64,000 bases of DNA, taken from contig NAVB01000096.1 of the NCBI GenBank assembly GCA_002179805.1, positions 1 to 64,000 on the forward strand, written 5' to 3'. The notes below the pieces were generated by a model. The model saw nothing but the letters and a program-made list of their open reading frames with translations, searched no databases and was not told the DNA's origin. Source of the DNA: Acanthamoeba lenticulata. Lineage: Eukaryota > Discosea > Longamoebia > Acanthamoebidae. The translations under genes and the position numbers were made by a program. The first letter of the stretch is position 1. Each line of letters opens with the position of its first letter. This document shows positions 53,489 to 64,000 of the stretch, piece by piece.

Positions 53489-56400
53489 ATGGGCCACCAG
53501 ATATCCAAGGGCATCGAGTTGGCCAAGTCCAAGGGCGGCTCCCACTTTGCCATCACCGAGATAGTCTCCAAAAAGGGTTCTCGTTCTCCTCCTTCTTCCC
53601 TTCTTACAACTTTTATTCATTTGTAAAACATAAACATACAAACAAATAAACAAATGAATGAACAAATAAATAATAAAAATAAATGAATTATAAAAACAAA
53701 TGACTTGAACAACGCACTCACTGAACGATCAATACAGGAGGAGCCGCCCAGCAGACGGAGGAAGAGCTGAACAAGATCCTGATGCACATCCTGCGCGAGC
53801 TGCCCAACCTCAACCGCATCACCGTCACCGCGTGCAACCTAACGCTCCTGCCGGATGAAGAGCTGGGCAAGGTCATCAACCTCGTCACGCTCTCCCTGGA
53901 GGAGAACATGCTCACGCAGCTCAACGAGGGCTTCCGCAACCTGTTCAACCTCAAGGAGCTCTACCTCTCCAAGAACCACTTCACGCGCCTGCCTCCCGAG
54001 CTGGGCTATCTGGCCTCGCTCGAGCTCCTCTCGCTCAACCACAACTACCTGGGCGTACGCGCCCGCCTCTTCCCTCTTCCCTGCGCCCTGCTTGGCGCGC
54101 GGACGCTCATGATTGTGCGTACGTGTGTATGCAGGGGACGGCGCCGCCGCGGTCGGTCTCGCCCGCGCCGGGCGCCATGACCGTGAGCCCATCCAAGGAG
54201 AAGGCTAACAAGCTCGACACCTGGCGCAAGAGCTGGCGCAACCGCAAGAACAAAAAGACACGAAGTACGCCCATTTTCCCTCCTTTTCAGAAAATATTTT
54301 GGATTCTTTTTTTCAAAATATAAAATTGTATTCTTACAAAAATCACTGGGCGGACAGCGGGCGATGTGATGACGGACGACTTTTTCCGAACGGGCAGCGA
54401 ACCTGCCGCGCCGCCGTCCCACTTGACGGCGAGCGATGAAAAGGGCAAAGAGAAGGAGAAGGGCAAGAAGTGGACCCTCCGACGGCGCTCCAAGGACGAG
54501 AAGAAGCTCAAAGGTGCCTTTTACCTTCATGAATCTCTCATGATGATTGTCCGCTTGGCTCATCCCCGTGGTCGGCCTCCAGCCTCGCCCGGCGTGGCGG
54601 CCGTCATCAGCCCGCGCTACACCGAAGATCCGCTAGGCCACGACCTCGGCACCAGCAAGTACGCAAAAATTCTAACTATTTTCCTTTGTTTTTATCATGT
54701 GTTTTTCAAAATTCCAAGATCGTTTTCTAACGTTCATGCCATGCAGATCGTACGAGGTGGCCAAGGCCGCGGGCGACCTGATGTCGTCGCCCTCGTTGCC
54801 GCCCTACATCCCATCGGCGCCGGCCAAGATGACGCTGCGCGAGCGGCTGGCGGCCGGCAAGGCCTCCTCGCTCACGACCACGCCCATCAACCCCGAGCGG
54901 ATGGCCGCGGGCTCGGCAGCGGCCTCGGCCCCGCACCTGCACTCGCCCTCGTCGTCGTCCTCGTCGCCCCGCACGCAGCGGTCCCTCACCGTGTCCGACC
55001 CGACGTGCCCGATCGGCGCGTCGCCGCGCGAGGGCTCCTTCGACACGCTCTCCGACAACGACACCTTCTCGGCCAGCATCGACGACGTGTCCTCTGTCGA
55101 CGGCGACGGCAGTGCGTGTCGCCTCTGGCTCGTCGACATGTTGACACGTGTTCTACTCGCTCACTCAACACGTGCGTGTCTTTTTCACAGCCGAGTCGAC
55201 GCGGTTTGGCGCGCTGGAAGAGGAAGAGGACGAAGAGGCCGAGGCCGAGGACAACACGTACGTGGGTCCGATCGAGCTGCCGTCGCTCACCTACCTGAAC
55301 CTCTCGGACAACTCGCTCGAGCGCTTCCCGCGCGAGCTCAACCTCGCCAGCTGCGCGCGCCTGAAAAAGGTACTTTTTATTTTATTTTTTTAAAATAAAA
55401 TGGGCAAGAACCCATTGGCTGACGGGGCCGTTTGCAGGTGCTATTGGGGTCCAATCGGCTGACGACACTGCCGCCGACCTTCTTCGGGCTCACATCGCTC
55501 ACCAGCCTTGGGCTGGAGGAGAACAACATCACCGAACTGCCTGAAGAACTTGGTGCGTCATTGTTTTCTGATATGCTTATAGTTGAAATTATTTGTTTTT
55601 TTTAAATAATTAATTCTATTATTTATGATTATTCTGCTCAACAGGCAACCTGGTGGAGGTGTCGGAGCTGCTGCTGCGGCGGAATCGGATCAGCAAGCTG
55701 CCCAACTCGTGGCACTTCCTGGAGAATCTCAAGAATTTGGACCTCTCGTCCAACCGCCTCAAGGAGCTTCCGCCCTCGATCGGCGGCCTCAAGAACCTCC
55801 ACACGCTCTTCATCCAGCACAACCACATCACCTCCCTCCCCGGTAGGCCTTTCTTACCACCATCATCATCATCATCATATTCATCATGTTCGTCGTCCTT
55901 ATCATCGTCATGTTGAGCAGATGAGTTTGGCAAGCTGAACAATCTCAACAAGCTCCTCATGAACGACAACCAGCTCGAATATCTGCCCCGTACGTGCTGA
56001 TTGGCTATCTTGATTTATTTATTTATTATTATCTTGTTTTGATCGGGTTTGTTTGCTCATCGGCCGACCGTCGTGGCGCAGTGACGTTTGGCGGACTGAC
56101 GTCGCTGACCGAGCTGAGCCTGGCCGAGAACCGGCTCGTGGAGCTGCCGCCATCGTTTGGCGCCCTCAAGTCCCTCCGCAAGCTCTCGGCCGAGAGCAAC
56201 TGGTACCTTTTGTCCTCCTCCTCCTGTGTGCGAGTCTCTCCTTCTTGCGCGACATTCGCTGATCGCGTGGTGGTGGACACCATCCAGCCTGCGGGCCCTG
56301 CCGGCCGAGTTCCGCCACCTGAGCAAGCTCCAGATGGCGTCCTTCAAGAACAACCAGTTCCGCGAGATCCCCACCTCCTTCCTCTTCCTCAAGTACCTCC

Positions 56401-59400
56401 ACCTCTCCCCGCACGACACGCGCGCATGACACGACACGCGCGGTCAAAACCGGGAAAAATCCGGCGATCAGGGACTCACGCACACACGCGCACAGGCTGC
56501 TGCGGATCGACATGGGCGACAACCCGATCCAGGACGAGGTGGCCGGCGAGTGCGTCAGGAAGAACGGCTGCCTGGCCCTCATCCGCACGGCCCAGAAGAT
56601 CCTCACCGACGAGAAGGCCCCGCCCGAGGCCCCGCCGGCCCACGAGTGGAAGCTCGCCTTTGAGCTCCTCCTCGTACGCCACCTCCCACACGTATACGAA
56701 AGACTCGTTCGCGGGGCTGCTGACGTGGAATGTGTGCGCATTCCCGTCACTCCAGGACCAAATGGACATTCCGATGGAGAAGAAGCGCAGCATGCAGGCC
56801 CTGCCCGACGACAAGCGGTGGGTCCTGCTCCTCCAGTCGCGCGGCACCGGCCTGCTCGACCTCAACAAGCGGGAGTCGATGAACAAGGCCTACCGGCAGG
56901 AGGAGGACCCCAACCATCTGGCCGAGGTCCTCACCGGCCAGCCCACCGTCGACGTGCGCCTCCTCTTCCCCACGTCCGTCCCGTTCATCAATCGCCGGCT
57001 CAGGCGGGCTCATACCGCGTGTCGACACAGGAAATGACGACGCTGCGCGTGTCGCTCACGTCCAAGCCAGTCGGGTGGATCGCCCAGTGGATCGAGGCCG
57101 GCGGCCTCGTCAACTTTGCCCAGCTCCTGGCCACCACCTACTCCCTGTGCGTCCCCTTTTCCCTCAGCACGCGATGGTCATATGAGATCAAGGCCTGATG
57201 ATTATCATTATGGGGCCAGGTCGGGCACAGTGGCCGAGCAGCTGCGCGAGAATCTGCTCAACTGCTACAAGGCCCTCTGGCGCGTGCGGCTCAAGGACCT
57301 GCGCGAGCGGCTGCGGCAGCAGGACGTCATCGAGGCCATCGCGCTGCACATGGTGTGCGCCAATCTGCGCGTCAAGAAGACCGCCATCGAGATCCTCTGC
57401 AGCCTCTGCCAGTCGCGCAATGACCACCGGTTCGCTCCGCCCTTTGGCGTTGACGTCAACGTCGTTTGTCTTTCTCACTCAACGTTCGTGTGTTGGCACG
57501 ACGTGGACCTGCGCAGGTCGGTCCTGTCGGCCTTCACGACGATGCAGAAGGCGCTGGGCGACAAGCGGCGCTTCGTGACGCTGTTCCAGAGCCTCACGGA
57601 GGAGTCGGCCAAGTTCCAGGTCGTCGTGCTCCCGCTCCGCATCCGGGCCCTGACGCTGATCAACGCGCTCATCAACGGGACCGAGGACCTCGAGGAGCGC
57701 TTCGCCCTCCGCAACGAGTTCCTCGCCATGAACATGAGCCCTGTCCTCAAGGTCCTTGGCACTGCCCCCCATCGTCCCTTGCCCGCAGACAGACAGCTCA
57801 TCATGGTGGTGGTGTCGATGATGGTGGTGATGGTGACGATCGCACAGAACCTGCGGGAGGCGGGCCTGGAGGAGCTCACCGTGCAGGTCGACCTCTTCGA
57901 AGAGGCCATGTCCGACGACTACGAGTCCATGCTCGACCGCTTCGGCGCCGAGACTCTCCTCAAGGTTTGGTTCTTATTCTTATTTATTTATTTTTTTAAA
58001 AAAACAATTGATTATCAATCTGATTTTTTTGGCAACAATTTCAAACAGAAACTGGACAAGTACAAGATGGAGCTCGGCCTGGGTCAGAACTACGTCATGA
58101 TCATGACCTCGTCCCTCTCCCAGACCAGCCTCGACTTCTTCCCCTTCGACCCTGCCAAGACCACCGGTAAGTTCCACTTTTTTATCATTATTCTTTTTTT
58201 TAAATTTATTTCTTGAATTAAAAAACTGTTGTTTTCTGCACACGTGAAGTGGCGGACATCATCGGCAAGATCACGCAGCACCATCCGGTCAAGAACGTGT
58301 CCGACTGGGGGCTGCACCTCCACTCCACCGGCGTCTGCCTCGATGAGGCCAAGTCGCTCGCCTTTTACAAGCTCCGGGTACAGCAAATACATTTTAACAT
58401 ATATATTTTAGAATTAAATAGAATGCATTTTATTTCGGTTTTTTAATTAACTTTTTGTTTGATTTTATAAAAAATCCACAGGGACCGGTGATCTGCCAGT
58501 TCAAGATGAAGATGTGGGAGATCCCCGTGCGGTTCCGCCTGAACAGGAACAAGGTCAAGCAGTACACGCTCCAGTTCGACCCCAACGACACGTGCTCGGA
58601 TGCTATCATCAACCTCATCCAGAACCTGCCCAAGATCAAGGCCGGCACCTTCAACAAGCAGAAGGACAACCGCCAGATCAAGTTTGCCACCACCTCCTCG
58701 CCCAAGGTTGTCCCCGATTTTTTAAATTGGAAAATTGGTGATTGGTCGGCTGACGTGCGCCACTGCAGAAGGAGGCGCAGTCGTCGTCCTCCTCATCCAC
58801 CAGCGACCTCATGAATGCGACGGCCGAGTCGTACGAGGACTACGGGCTGTACCTGCCCACGTCGTCGTCCGTGGTGACCACCCTCCAGTCCTCCAAGTCG
58901 ACCATCATCTCCCCGTTCGCGCCCAAGCCGACCACTTGCACCACCGTCGGCCCTGCCGGTATTTAATTGCCTTTTTCTAGAAATCATTTTATTTTATTTC
59001 GTGAAAGCTCAATTATTTTGTGAATTGTTGGCGTGCCAGGCGTGTGGCTGGAGGCGACCAAGTCGCTGGCCTTCTACGAGCTCAACCGGCGCAAGGAGGT
59101 CGTGGAGCTCCGCCTGAAGCCCAAGCTCGTACGCGCTGATGTCGATGAGAAACGCTTCCTCCTCCTCGTGTTGGACACGCCTGACCGCCACAAACACACA
59201 ACAACACAACAACAACAGGTCAAGATCAAGTTCTTGGACAACACGTTCCAGCAGATCGCCTTTGACCAATACCTCCTCGTCGAGGAGATGGTGCAGGAGA
59301 TCGCCACCAAGCTGGGCCTCGACGCGACCAAGGCGCTCGACTACGGGCTCCTCCTCGAGTTCCCCAAGGAGGACGCCGAGGAAGATCAGGACGACCACGA

Positions 59401-62400
59401 TGGCGGCGACCTCACCTCGTCCCGCTCGACGCCCGTCCATCTGCCCTCTTCGGCCTCGGCGCCCGTCGTCCCGGCTCCGGGCGCGGCGTCATCGTCCACC
59501 TCGTCGTCGTCGACCAGCACGGGGCTTACCTCGTCGCTGTCCCACAACACGTCGGCGGCGACCACGACCACGACGGCGGCCACCGCGACCACGGCCCTGC
59601 CCACCGGGGCCGGCGCGGCCCCGTCCGGCAGCCGCATCAAGCCTCCGCGGCCTCCGCGGCCGGCCGACATGAAACCGGCGCCGCGCCCGGTACTTGACTC
59701 CGCCTCCTTGCGATCGCTCACGTCGTCGGCGGAGAGCCGCGAGGCTGACGCTCGTGTCTTGTTCTGTCGTGCGTGCGTGTCTGTGGCGACGCCAGGCCGG
59801 CGTGCTGCCGTTGTTTTCGTCGTCGTCGGTGCCCAAGCCTCCGCCGGCCCCGCGCCCGCCCAACGACATGGGACCTATCGTGGACGGCGTGTGGATGAAC
59901 CCCGAGGCCGAGCTCCACAACTACGACATCCAGCATCTCGTACGCGCCCACATTCTCTTGATTCCTTGGCAAGAATTTGAGTATAATTTGGAATTTGTGG
60001 CATGTGCAGGGTGTGCGCTTCATGCTGCGACCACAGAAGGTGACCGTCGCAACGCCCGAGGGCGAGAAGACAGTCGAGGTGCGCCTCCGACACAACGTGG
60101 CCTCAATCTCCCCTTTCAGCCTCACTGAACGTCCGCGTACGACATTGGCCACAGGTGGACCCGACACTGCCGGTGGAGCAGATCACGCGCATCATCTGCG
60201 AGGCGCTCGGCATCAAGCCCGATCAGCTGGCCGCCGGCGGAGATGCGCAGAAGGGCTTCTCGCTCACCGCCAAGACCGAGGACCAAGAAAGTACTTTTGC
60301 CCCCGCAAACAGCCGATTGGCTCCGTCCAGTCGATAAATCTCCGCAAATCTGACGTCATCATCGTCGTGGTCGCCAGCCGCTTTGAATCCGAAGCGGGCG
60401 CTGCGCACGCAGAGCCAGAACTGGCGCAAGTCGGTGTTCATCATCAAGACGGTCAACAAGGCCGGCGACGGCATCGTCCGCGACTTTGGCGATGACGACG
60501 ACGAGGATGAGGACGATAAGGACGTGAAGGAGAAGAAGGACGACAAGTCCAGCGGCGCCGCGGCGGCGAGCGGGAAGGCCGACAAGGACGAGGCCTGCTC
60601 CGTGGTCTACTCGGAGAGCAACCCCGGTGAGATCGAAGCCGCGTCGTTCCCGCGGCTCGTGGAGCACCTCACCTCCCCCTCTTCCTACGGTACCGCACAC
60701 ACGCCCATGCACACGCGCGCACGCGCGCACGCACTCACGGACTTGGGGGTGATTGCAGACAAGTCGTTCATCGACGCCTTCTTCATGACCTACCGCACGT
60801 TCGCGACGCCGGACCAGCTTTTGCAGCAGCTCATCTCGCGCTACACGACGCCCTCGGCCCTCATGCACGCCAAGGACCACAACCTCGTCAAAATGCGGTA
60901 CGGTTTTATTAAATGATCTTTTTTTGGTATTTTCAAGTTATTATTTATTAATGCATTTTCAGGGTGTTTGACATTCTGCGCATCTGGCTGGAGACCAAGT
61001 TCACGGACTTTGCGGACGCGGCCCTCAAGCAAAAGCTCATCACCTTTGTCGACACCACGATGAAGAACGACGCCGGCTTCGATGCCCGCGAGGCCTGCGT
61101 CACGCGCCTCACTCAATGCATCCAGCGCGGGGTTCGTCATTCCTTACATTTTTGATTTTATTCTATTTCGCGAAATTAATGTTTATTTTCTTTTGGTCTT
61201 TTTACTACAGGAGGGCTCGAAGCGCATGACGCTCATCCCGCTCAAGGGCAAGGAGACCAAGGTATTTTCCCTTTTCTAAATATTTAATTTTTTTAAATAA
61301 ATAAATCAACAAAGGAATGCTGACGTCATCACGCAGTCCAAGGTGCCAAAGGCGCTGTGCGAGAACCCGTCGCTGTTCGACATGGACGAGGAGGAGGTGG
61401 CGCGGCAGCTGTGCCTGATGGAGTGGAAGAACTTCAGCAAGATCCAGGCCGACGAGTTCTTCGAGCAGGCGTGGAGCAAGGAGAAGACGCAGCACCGGTG
61501 CCCCAACGTGATGGCCATGATCGCCAACTTCAACGCCGTCTCGGCCTCGGTGGCGACCATCATCCTCACCCAGGAGCGCGTGCGCGATCGGCGCAACATC
61601 ATGTGGCGGCTGGTCAACATCGCGCAGGCGCTCCTCAAGTACAACAACTTCCACACCCTCATGGCCTTCCTCTCGGCCTTTAACAACTCGGCCGTCCTCC
61701 GCCTCAAGTGGACCCGCGAGCGCCTCCCCGCCCCCACCAAAAAGGTATGCATTCATTTCTTTTTTTTTTAATTTTCATTTATTAATGCATTTTTATTCGA
61801 TATTCCTCGCATTTTTGCTGACGTCACGCGCGTGTGTTGTCTGTTCGGCCAGTTTTTGCTCGACGCCGAGGCGCTGATGTCGATGGAGGGCTCTTTCAAG
61901 GAGTATCGTCGCGTCCTCTCGACGTCGCTCCCGCCCTGCATTCCCTACATGTGCGTTCTCGTCCTCGTCCTCTTCATCATCGTCATCATCATCATGATGC
62001 GTGTGGCTCACAACGATGTCACGCACACAAACACGTGCAGCGGCGTGGTGCTGGCCGACCTGACCTTCATCGAGGACGGCAACCCCAACGAGACCGGGCC
62101 CGACGGCAACCTCATCAACTTCTACAAGCGGCGGCTCATGTACAAAAACATCTCTGCTCTTCTCCACCTTCAGGTACTTCCCCAAGATCATGATGATGAA
62201 GAAGACGGTGATGGTGAGGATGATGAACATGATAAAGAAGTTGGTGGTGCACTTGGGACTCACGCACACGGGTTCACGTTCACGCAGTCGATGCCGTACA
62301 GCTTCACGCGGGTGCCGGAGGCCACCAAGCTGTTCCGCGACGGCGACCGGTTCAACGACTCGCAGCTCTACGCGCTCTCTCTCGAACGCGAGCCGCGCAA

Positions 62401-62425
62401 CGCCAAGAAGTCGTCCATCCTCTAA
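53489..62425 (+). CDS. LRR - formin GBD/FH3 - talin-like F0/F1 - RasGEF protein
   Basis: More than 20 exons in one gene with TAA at 62,423. Domains by position: first LRR block (53,740-54,050; LVTLSLEENMLTQLNEGF); Ser/Pro/Lys-rich linker (54,130-55,190); second LRR block (55,260-56,450; LKNLDLSSNRLKELPPSI); formin-type GTPase-binding/FH3 region (56,755-58,160; TTLRVSLTSKPVGWIAQWI, IRALTLINALINGTEDLEE); tandem ubiquitin-like modules (58,250-60,470), one of them close to talin F0/F1 (GVWLEATKSLAFYELNRR, VKIKFLDNTFQQIAFDQYLL); RasGEF N-domain (60,770-61,270; FIDAFFMTYRTFATPDQLL); catalytic CDC25 domain (61,335-62,410; NVMAMIANFNAVSASVATIIL, LADLTFIEDGNPNET). The CDC25 domain would load GTP on Ras or Rap. 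GBD/FH3 without an FH2 domain suggests binding of a Rho-family GTPase for localisation or relief of autoinhibition (inference). Confidence 0.88.
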
Positions 62426-62604
62426 GCGAGAGAGAAAGAGAGAAAAAGAACACACGGACTGTTTGATGTCCATCCGCAGAGGCTTCAAATTATTTCAAAA
62501 ATTCATCACGTGAGTTTTTTAATGTTTCTTTAATATATTTAAAAATGGGAAATCTCTTTTCTAAAAGGTGCAGCCTTCTGGACTGTGCTGTGGCCACCAG
62601 TTCT

Positions 62605-63009
62605 TTAGAAGAACTTGAAGGGAGCAAGCGAGGTGGCCGAAGAGGCGGTCGTGGCCGAGACCGAGTTGTCGTCAGCGTTGGCAGACACCTCGTTGTCGCC
62701 GGCGTTGGCCGAGACGGAGAGGTCATCAAGGTCGCCAGACACGCCAAGGCCACCAACGTCGATGTCAACATCGCTGTCGTCGTTGTTGTTGTTGCTGGAG
62801 TTGTTGTCGTTGTTATCGTTGTCGGTCGTGGTCGAGGCCGAGTTGTCATCAGCCGAGGCGGAGGCCTCGTTGTCGCCAGCGTTGGCCGAGACGGAGAGGT
62901 CGTCAAGGTCGCCAGACACGCCAAGCCCGCCCACGTCGATATCGACGTCCTGAGCGAAGACGAGGCACAGGCCGAGCAGGAAGAAGGCAAGAACAAAAGC
63001 AGACTTCAT
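62605..63009 (-). CDS. Small secreted acidic protein with a duplicated 28-residue unit, 134 aa
   Basis: Single exon. A signal peptide (MKSAFVLAFFLLGLCLVFAQ) is followed by two identical 28-residue units beginning DVDIDVGGLGVSGDLDDLSV (residues 21-48 and 80-107), each followed by a Ser/Ala/Asp/Asn stretch, with an Asn/Asp-rich spacer between them. The C-terminus is short (APFKFF). The mature protein is very acidic and lacks cysteine. Asp/Asn density is compatible with calcium binding but no EF-hand or RTX motif is present. A TATA box lies 102 bp upstream. Family not recognised. Confidence 0.82.
   Translation of the reverse strand: MKSAFVLAFFLLGLCLVFAQDVDIDVGGLGVSGDLDDLSVSANAGDNEASASADDNSASTTTDNDNNDNNSSNNNNDDSDVDIDVGGLGVSGDLDDLSVSANAGDNEVSANADDNSVSATTASSATSLAPFKFF
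62689..62772 (-). repeat. Coding repeat unit 2 (84 bp)
   Basis: 84-bp unit, partner of 62,866-62,949. The two differ at 8 positions, all synonymous, so the 28 encoded residues are identical. Confidence 0.9.
62866..62949 (-). repeat. Coding repeat unit 1 (84 bp)
   Basis: 84-bp unit, partner of 62,689-62,772, immediately after the signal peptide cleavage region. Confidence 0.9.
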
Positions 63010-63110
63010 GTTGTGTGTAAGTGAGAGGCTGAGTGTGTGTTTGGGGTTGGAGTAGTGCTTGTGTTGAGTGCGCTTGAGTTGAATGAGGAACTGAAGGGCA
63101 CGGTGGCGAA

Positions 63111-63118
63111 CTTTTATA
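63111..63118 (-). promoter_or_regulatory. TATA box of the secreted repeat protein gene
   Basis: TATAAAAG on the minus strand, 102 bp upstream of the ATG at 63,009. Confidence 0.65.
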
Positions 63119-64000
63119 GTCGTGGGGCTGGAAGGTTCCGGACCAAGAAACAGGAAATCCAAGTGGGGGATCTGCGAGATCAGGATCAACTTGCAACGTC
63201 GGGCCTTTCTTCCATTCGACGAGAGCTCAAGATCATGTAAGAAAAGCTTGGAAAGGCTCCTTTCGGCGATACAAGAGCCCTCACAAGTGATCCTGGGGCT
63301 CTGCTGGTCTCAAATGGTGTGAAAAATCACCAAATATTTTGCGAATCTGGATCTGCCGGCATTTCGCGGATTGAATAACAAAATACCAAATGTTCCGTAT
63401 TCCTGGCCAATCCGGATTTTGAATCGAAATTGAGTTAAAAATTCTAAATATCTGCCGCCATGACGTTCTGAAAAAGGCTCAAGCGGCACTCGTGCTCCTT
63501 GCAAAAAGTGTTGAAGCGCATCGATCTCTGTGGCATTCACGTGAAGCGTGAGCGCCCGCCTACGCTGCTGGATCAGCGTGAGTCGCATCCGCACCCAGCT
63601 CTATGATTGATATTGATGGCTGTCGTCGACGGAACACATGAACTATGACGGCCTTGGGCGCTGGGTGAGGAATAGTTCACGCTCATCTTCCAAACGGTCG
63701 AAATGAGCATGGCCTCTTGCCAGTGGGCAACCCTCCTTCATCGGCTACTTGACGGCCTAGCCGGCCAGGGATTTAAAAGAGAACGTTTTTTTTGAACTCA
63801 GGAAGCTGCTGGTACATCACTGCCCGTAGAGGCAGCACGTTTACTCGCCCTTGACAGGGCAGACATACTTCGATCTCCACTCAAAGTTGTAGCCAAGAAA
63901 GGCTCCTGGCTGACAAACTCAAGGTGGCCGATCCCTGCACTCAGGTCGCTGCAGCCAATAAAAAAAGCCTAGCATGAAAACTTGAAGATGTAGTACCAAG
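63119..64000. other. Right edge, no secure gene
   Basis: No confident gene. A minus-strand frame with ATG at 63,594 reads LTLHVNATEIDALQHFLQG and continues to about 63,455 with protein-like composition before degenerating; it could be an exon of a gene outside the window or chance. The sequence from 63,600 to 64,000 shows nothing I can support. Confidence 0.35.

Noticed and set aside
53489..53512. N-myristoylation signal on the RasGEF protein (MGHQISKG)
   Set aside because: Gly-2 and Ser-6 fit, but His at position 3 is disfavoured by the usual myristoylation pattern, so it is not claimed.
1..64000. tRNA genes, rRNA, CRISPR arrays, transposons or integrated viral genes
   Set aside because: No cloverleaf-type A/B boxes, repeat-spacer arrays, transposase/reverse transcriptase or viral hallmark proteins were recognised on either strand.

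Overview
The window is nuclear DNA from an intron-rich, GC-rich, gene-dense protist, most probably an Acanthamoeba-type amoebozoan. The evidence is many short introns (about 45-110 bp) with GTACGT/GTGCGT-type donors, genes 60-500 bp apart, and amoebozoan receptor and signalling families. These include a PstS-like ectodomain fused to kinase-cyclase-kinase, TKL kinases with leucine-rich repeats, and a multidomain RasGEF. The organism is an inference. No tRNA, rRNA, CRISPR or transposon was recognised.

Layout. 1-427: 3' end of an unknown gene. 1131-7033: CLEC16A/Ema orthologue, 17 exons that close to an uninterrupted 1482-codon frame. 7124-7969: unknown nuclear-type charged protein. 8030 to about 13.6 kb (minus): large von Willebrand A protein. 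14.1-18.6 kb: degenerate kinase domain joined to a roughly 1000-residue coiled coil and a C-terminal membrane anchor. 18.8-23.6 kb: receptor kinase-cyclase-kinase that looks like a decayed pseudogene and contains a 137-bp micro-inversion. 23.6-25.7 kb (minus): type I membrane glycoprotein. 26.2 kb (minus): NudC/CS protein. 26.8-33.5 kb (minus): LRR/helical-repeat/TKL kinase. 34.5-36.2 kb: C-terminally anchored conserved protein. 36.6 kb: small secreted Cys-rich protein. 37.2 kb: divergent 76-residue ubiquitin ending in Gly-Asp. 37.6-39.9 kb (minus): TAF12. 40.3-41.3 kb: DUF1764 protein, divergent from TAF12. 41.5-42.6 kb (minus): orphan protein. 43.1-45.4 kb (minus): F-box/ankyrin protein. 46.0 and 46.9 kb: small unknown protein and peroxiredoxin. 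47.9-48.7 kb (minus): secreted Thr/Val-rich protein. 49.7-50.9 kb: GATA factor. 51.2-52.4 kb (minus): SPFH/band-7 protein. 53.5-62.4 kb: LRR - formin GBD/FH3 - talin F0/F1 - RasGEF. 62.6-63.0 kb (minus): small secreted repeat protein.

There is no operon logic. Themes are membrane signalling (kinases, RasGEF, SPFH), endolysosome/autophagy (CLEC16A), transcription (TAF12, GATA) and ubiquitin (F-box protein, odd ubiquitin). The strongest observations are a micro-inversion between 7-bp inverted repeats whose computational re-inversion restores the reading frame, the RasGEF architecture, the non-conjugatable-looking ubiquitin that keeps only K48 and K63, the kinase-like domain without catalytic residues on a tail-anchored coiled coil, and at least four GC-AG introns with a shared GCACG donor.
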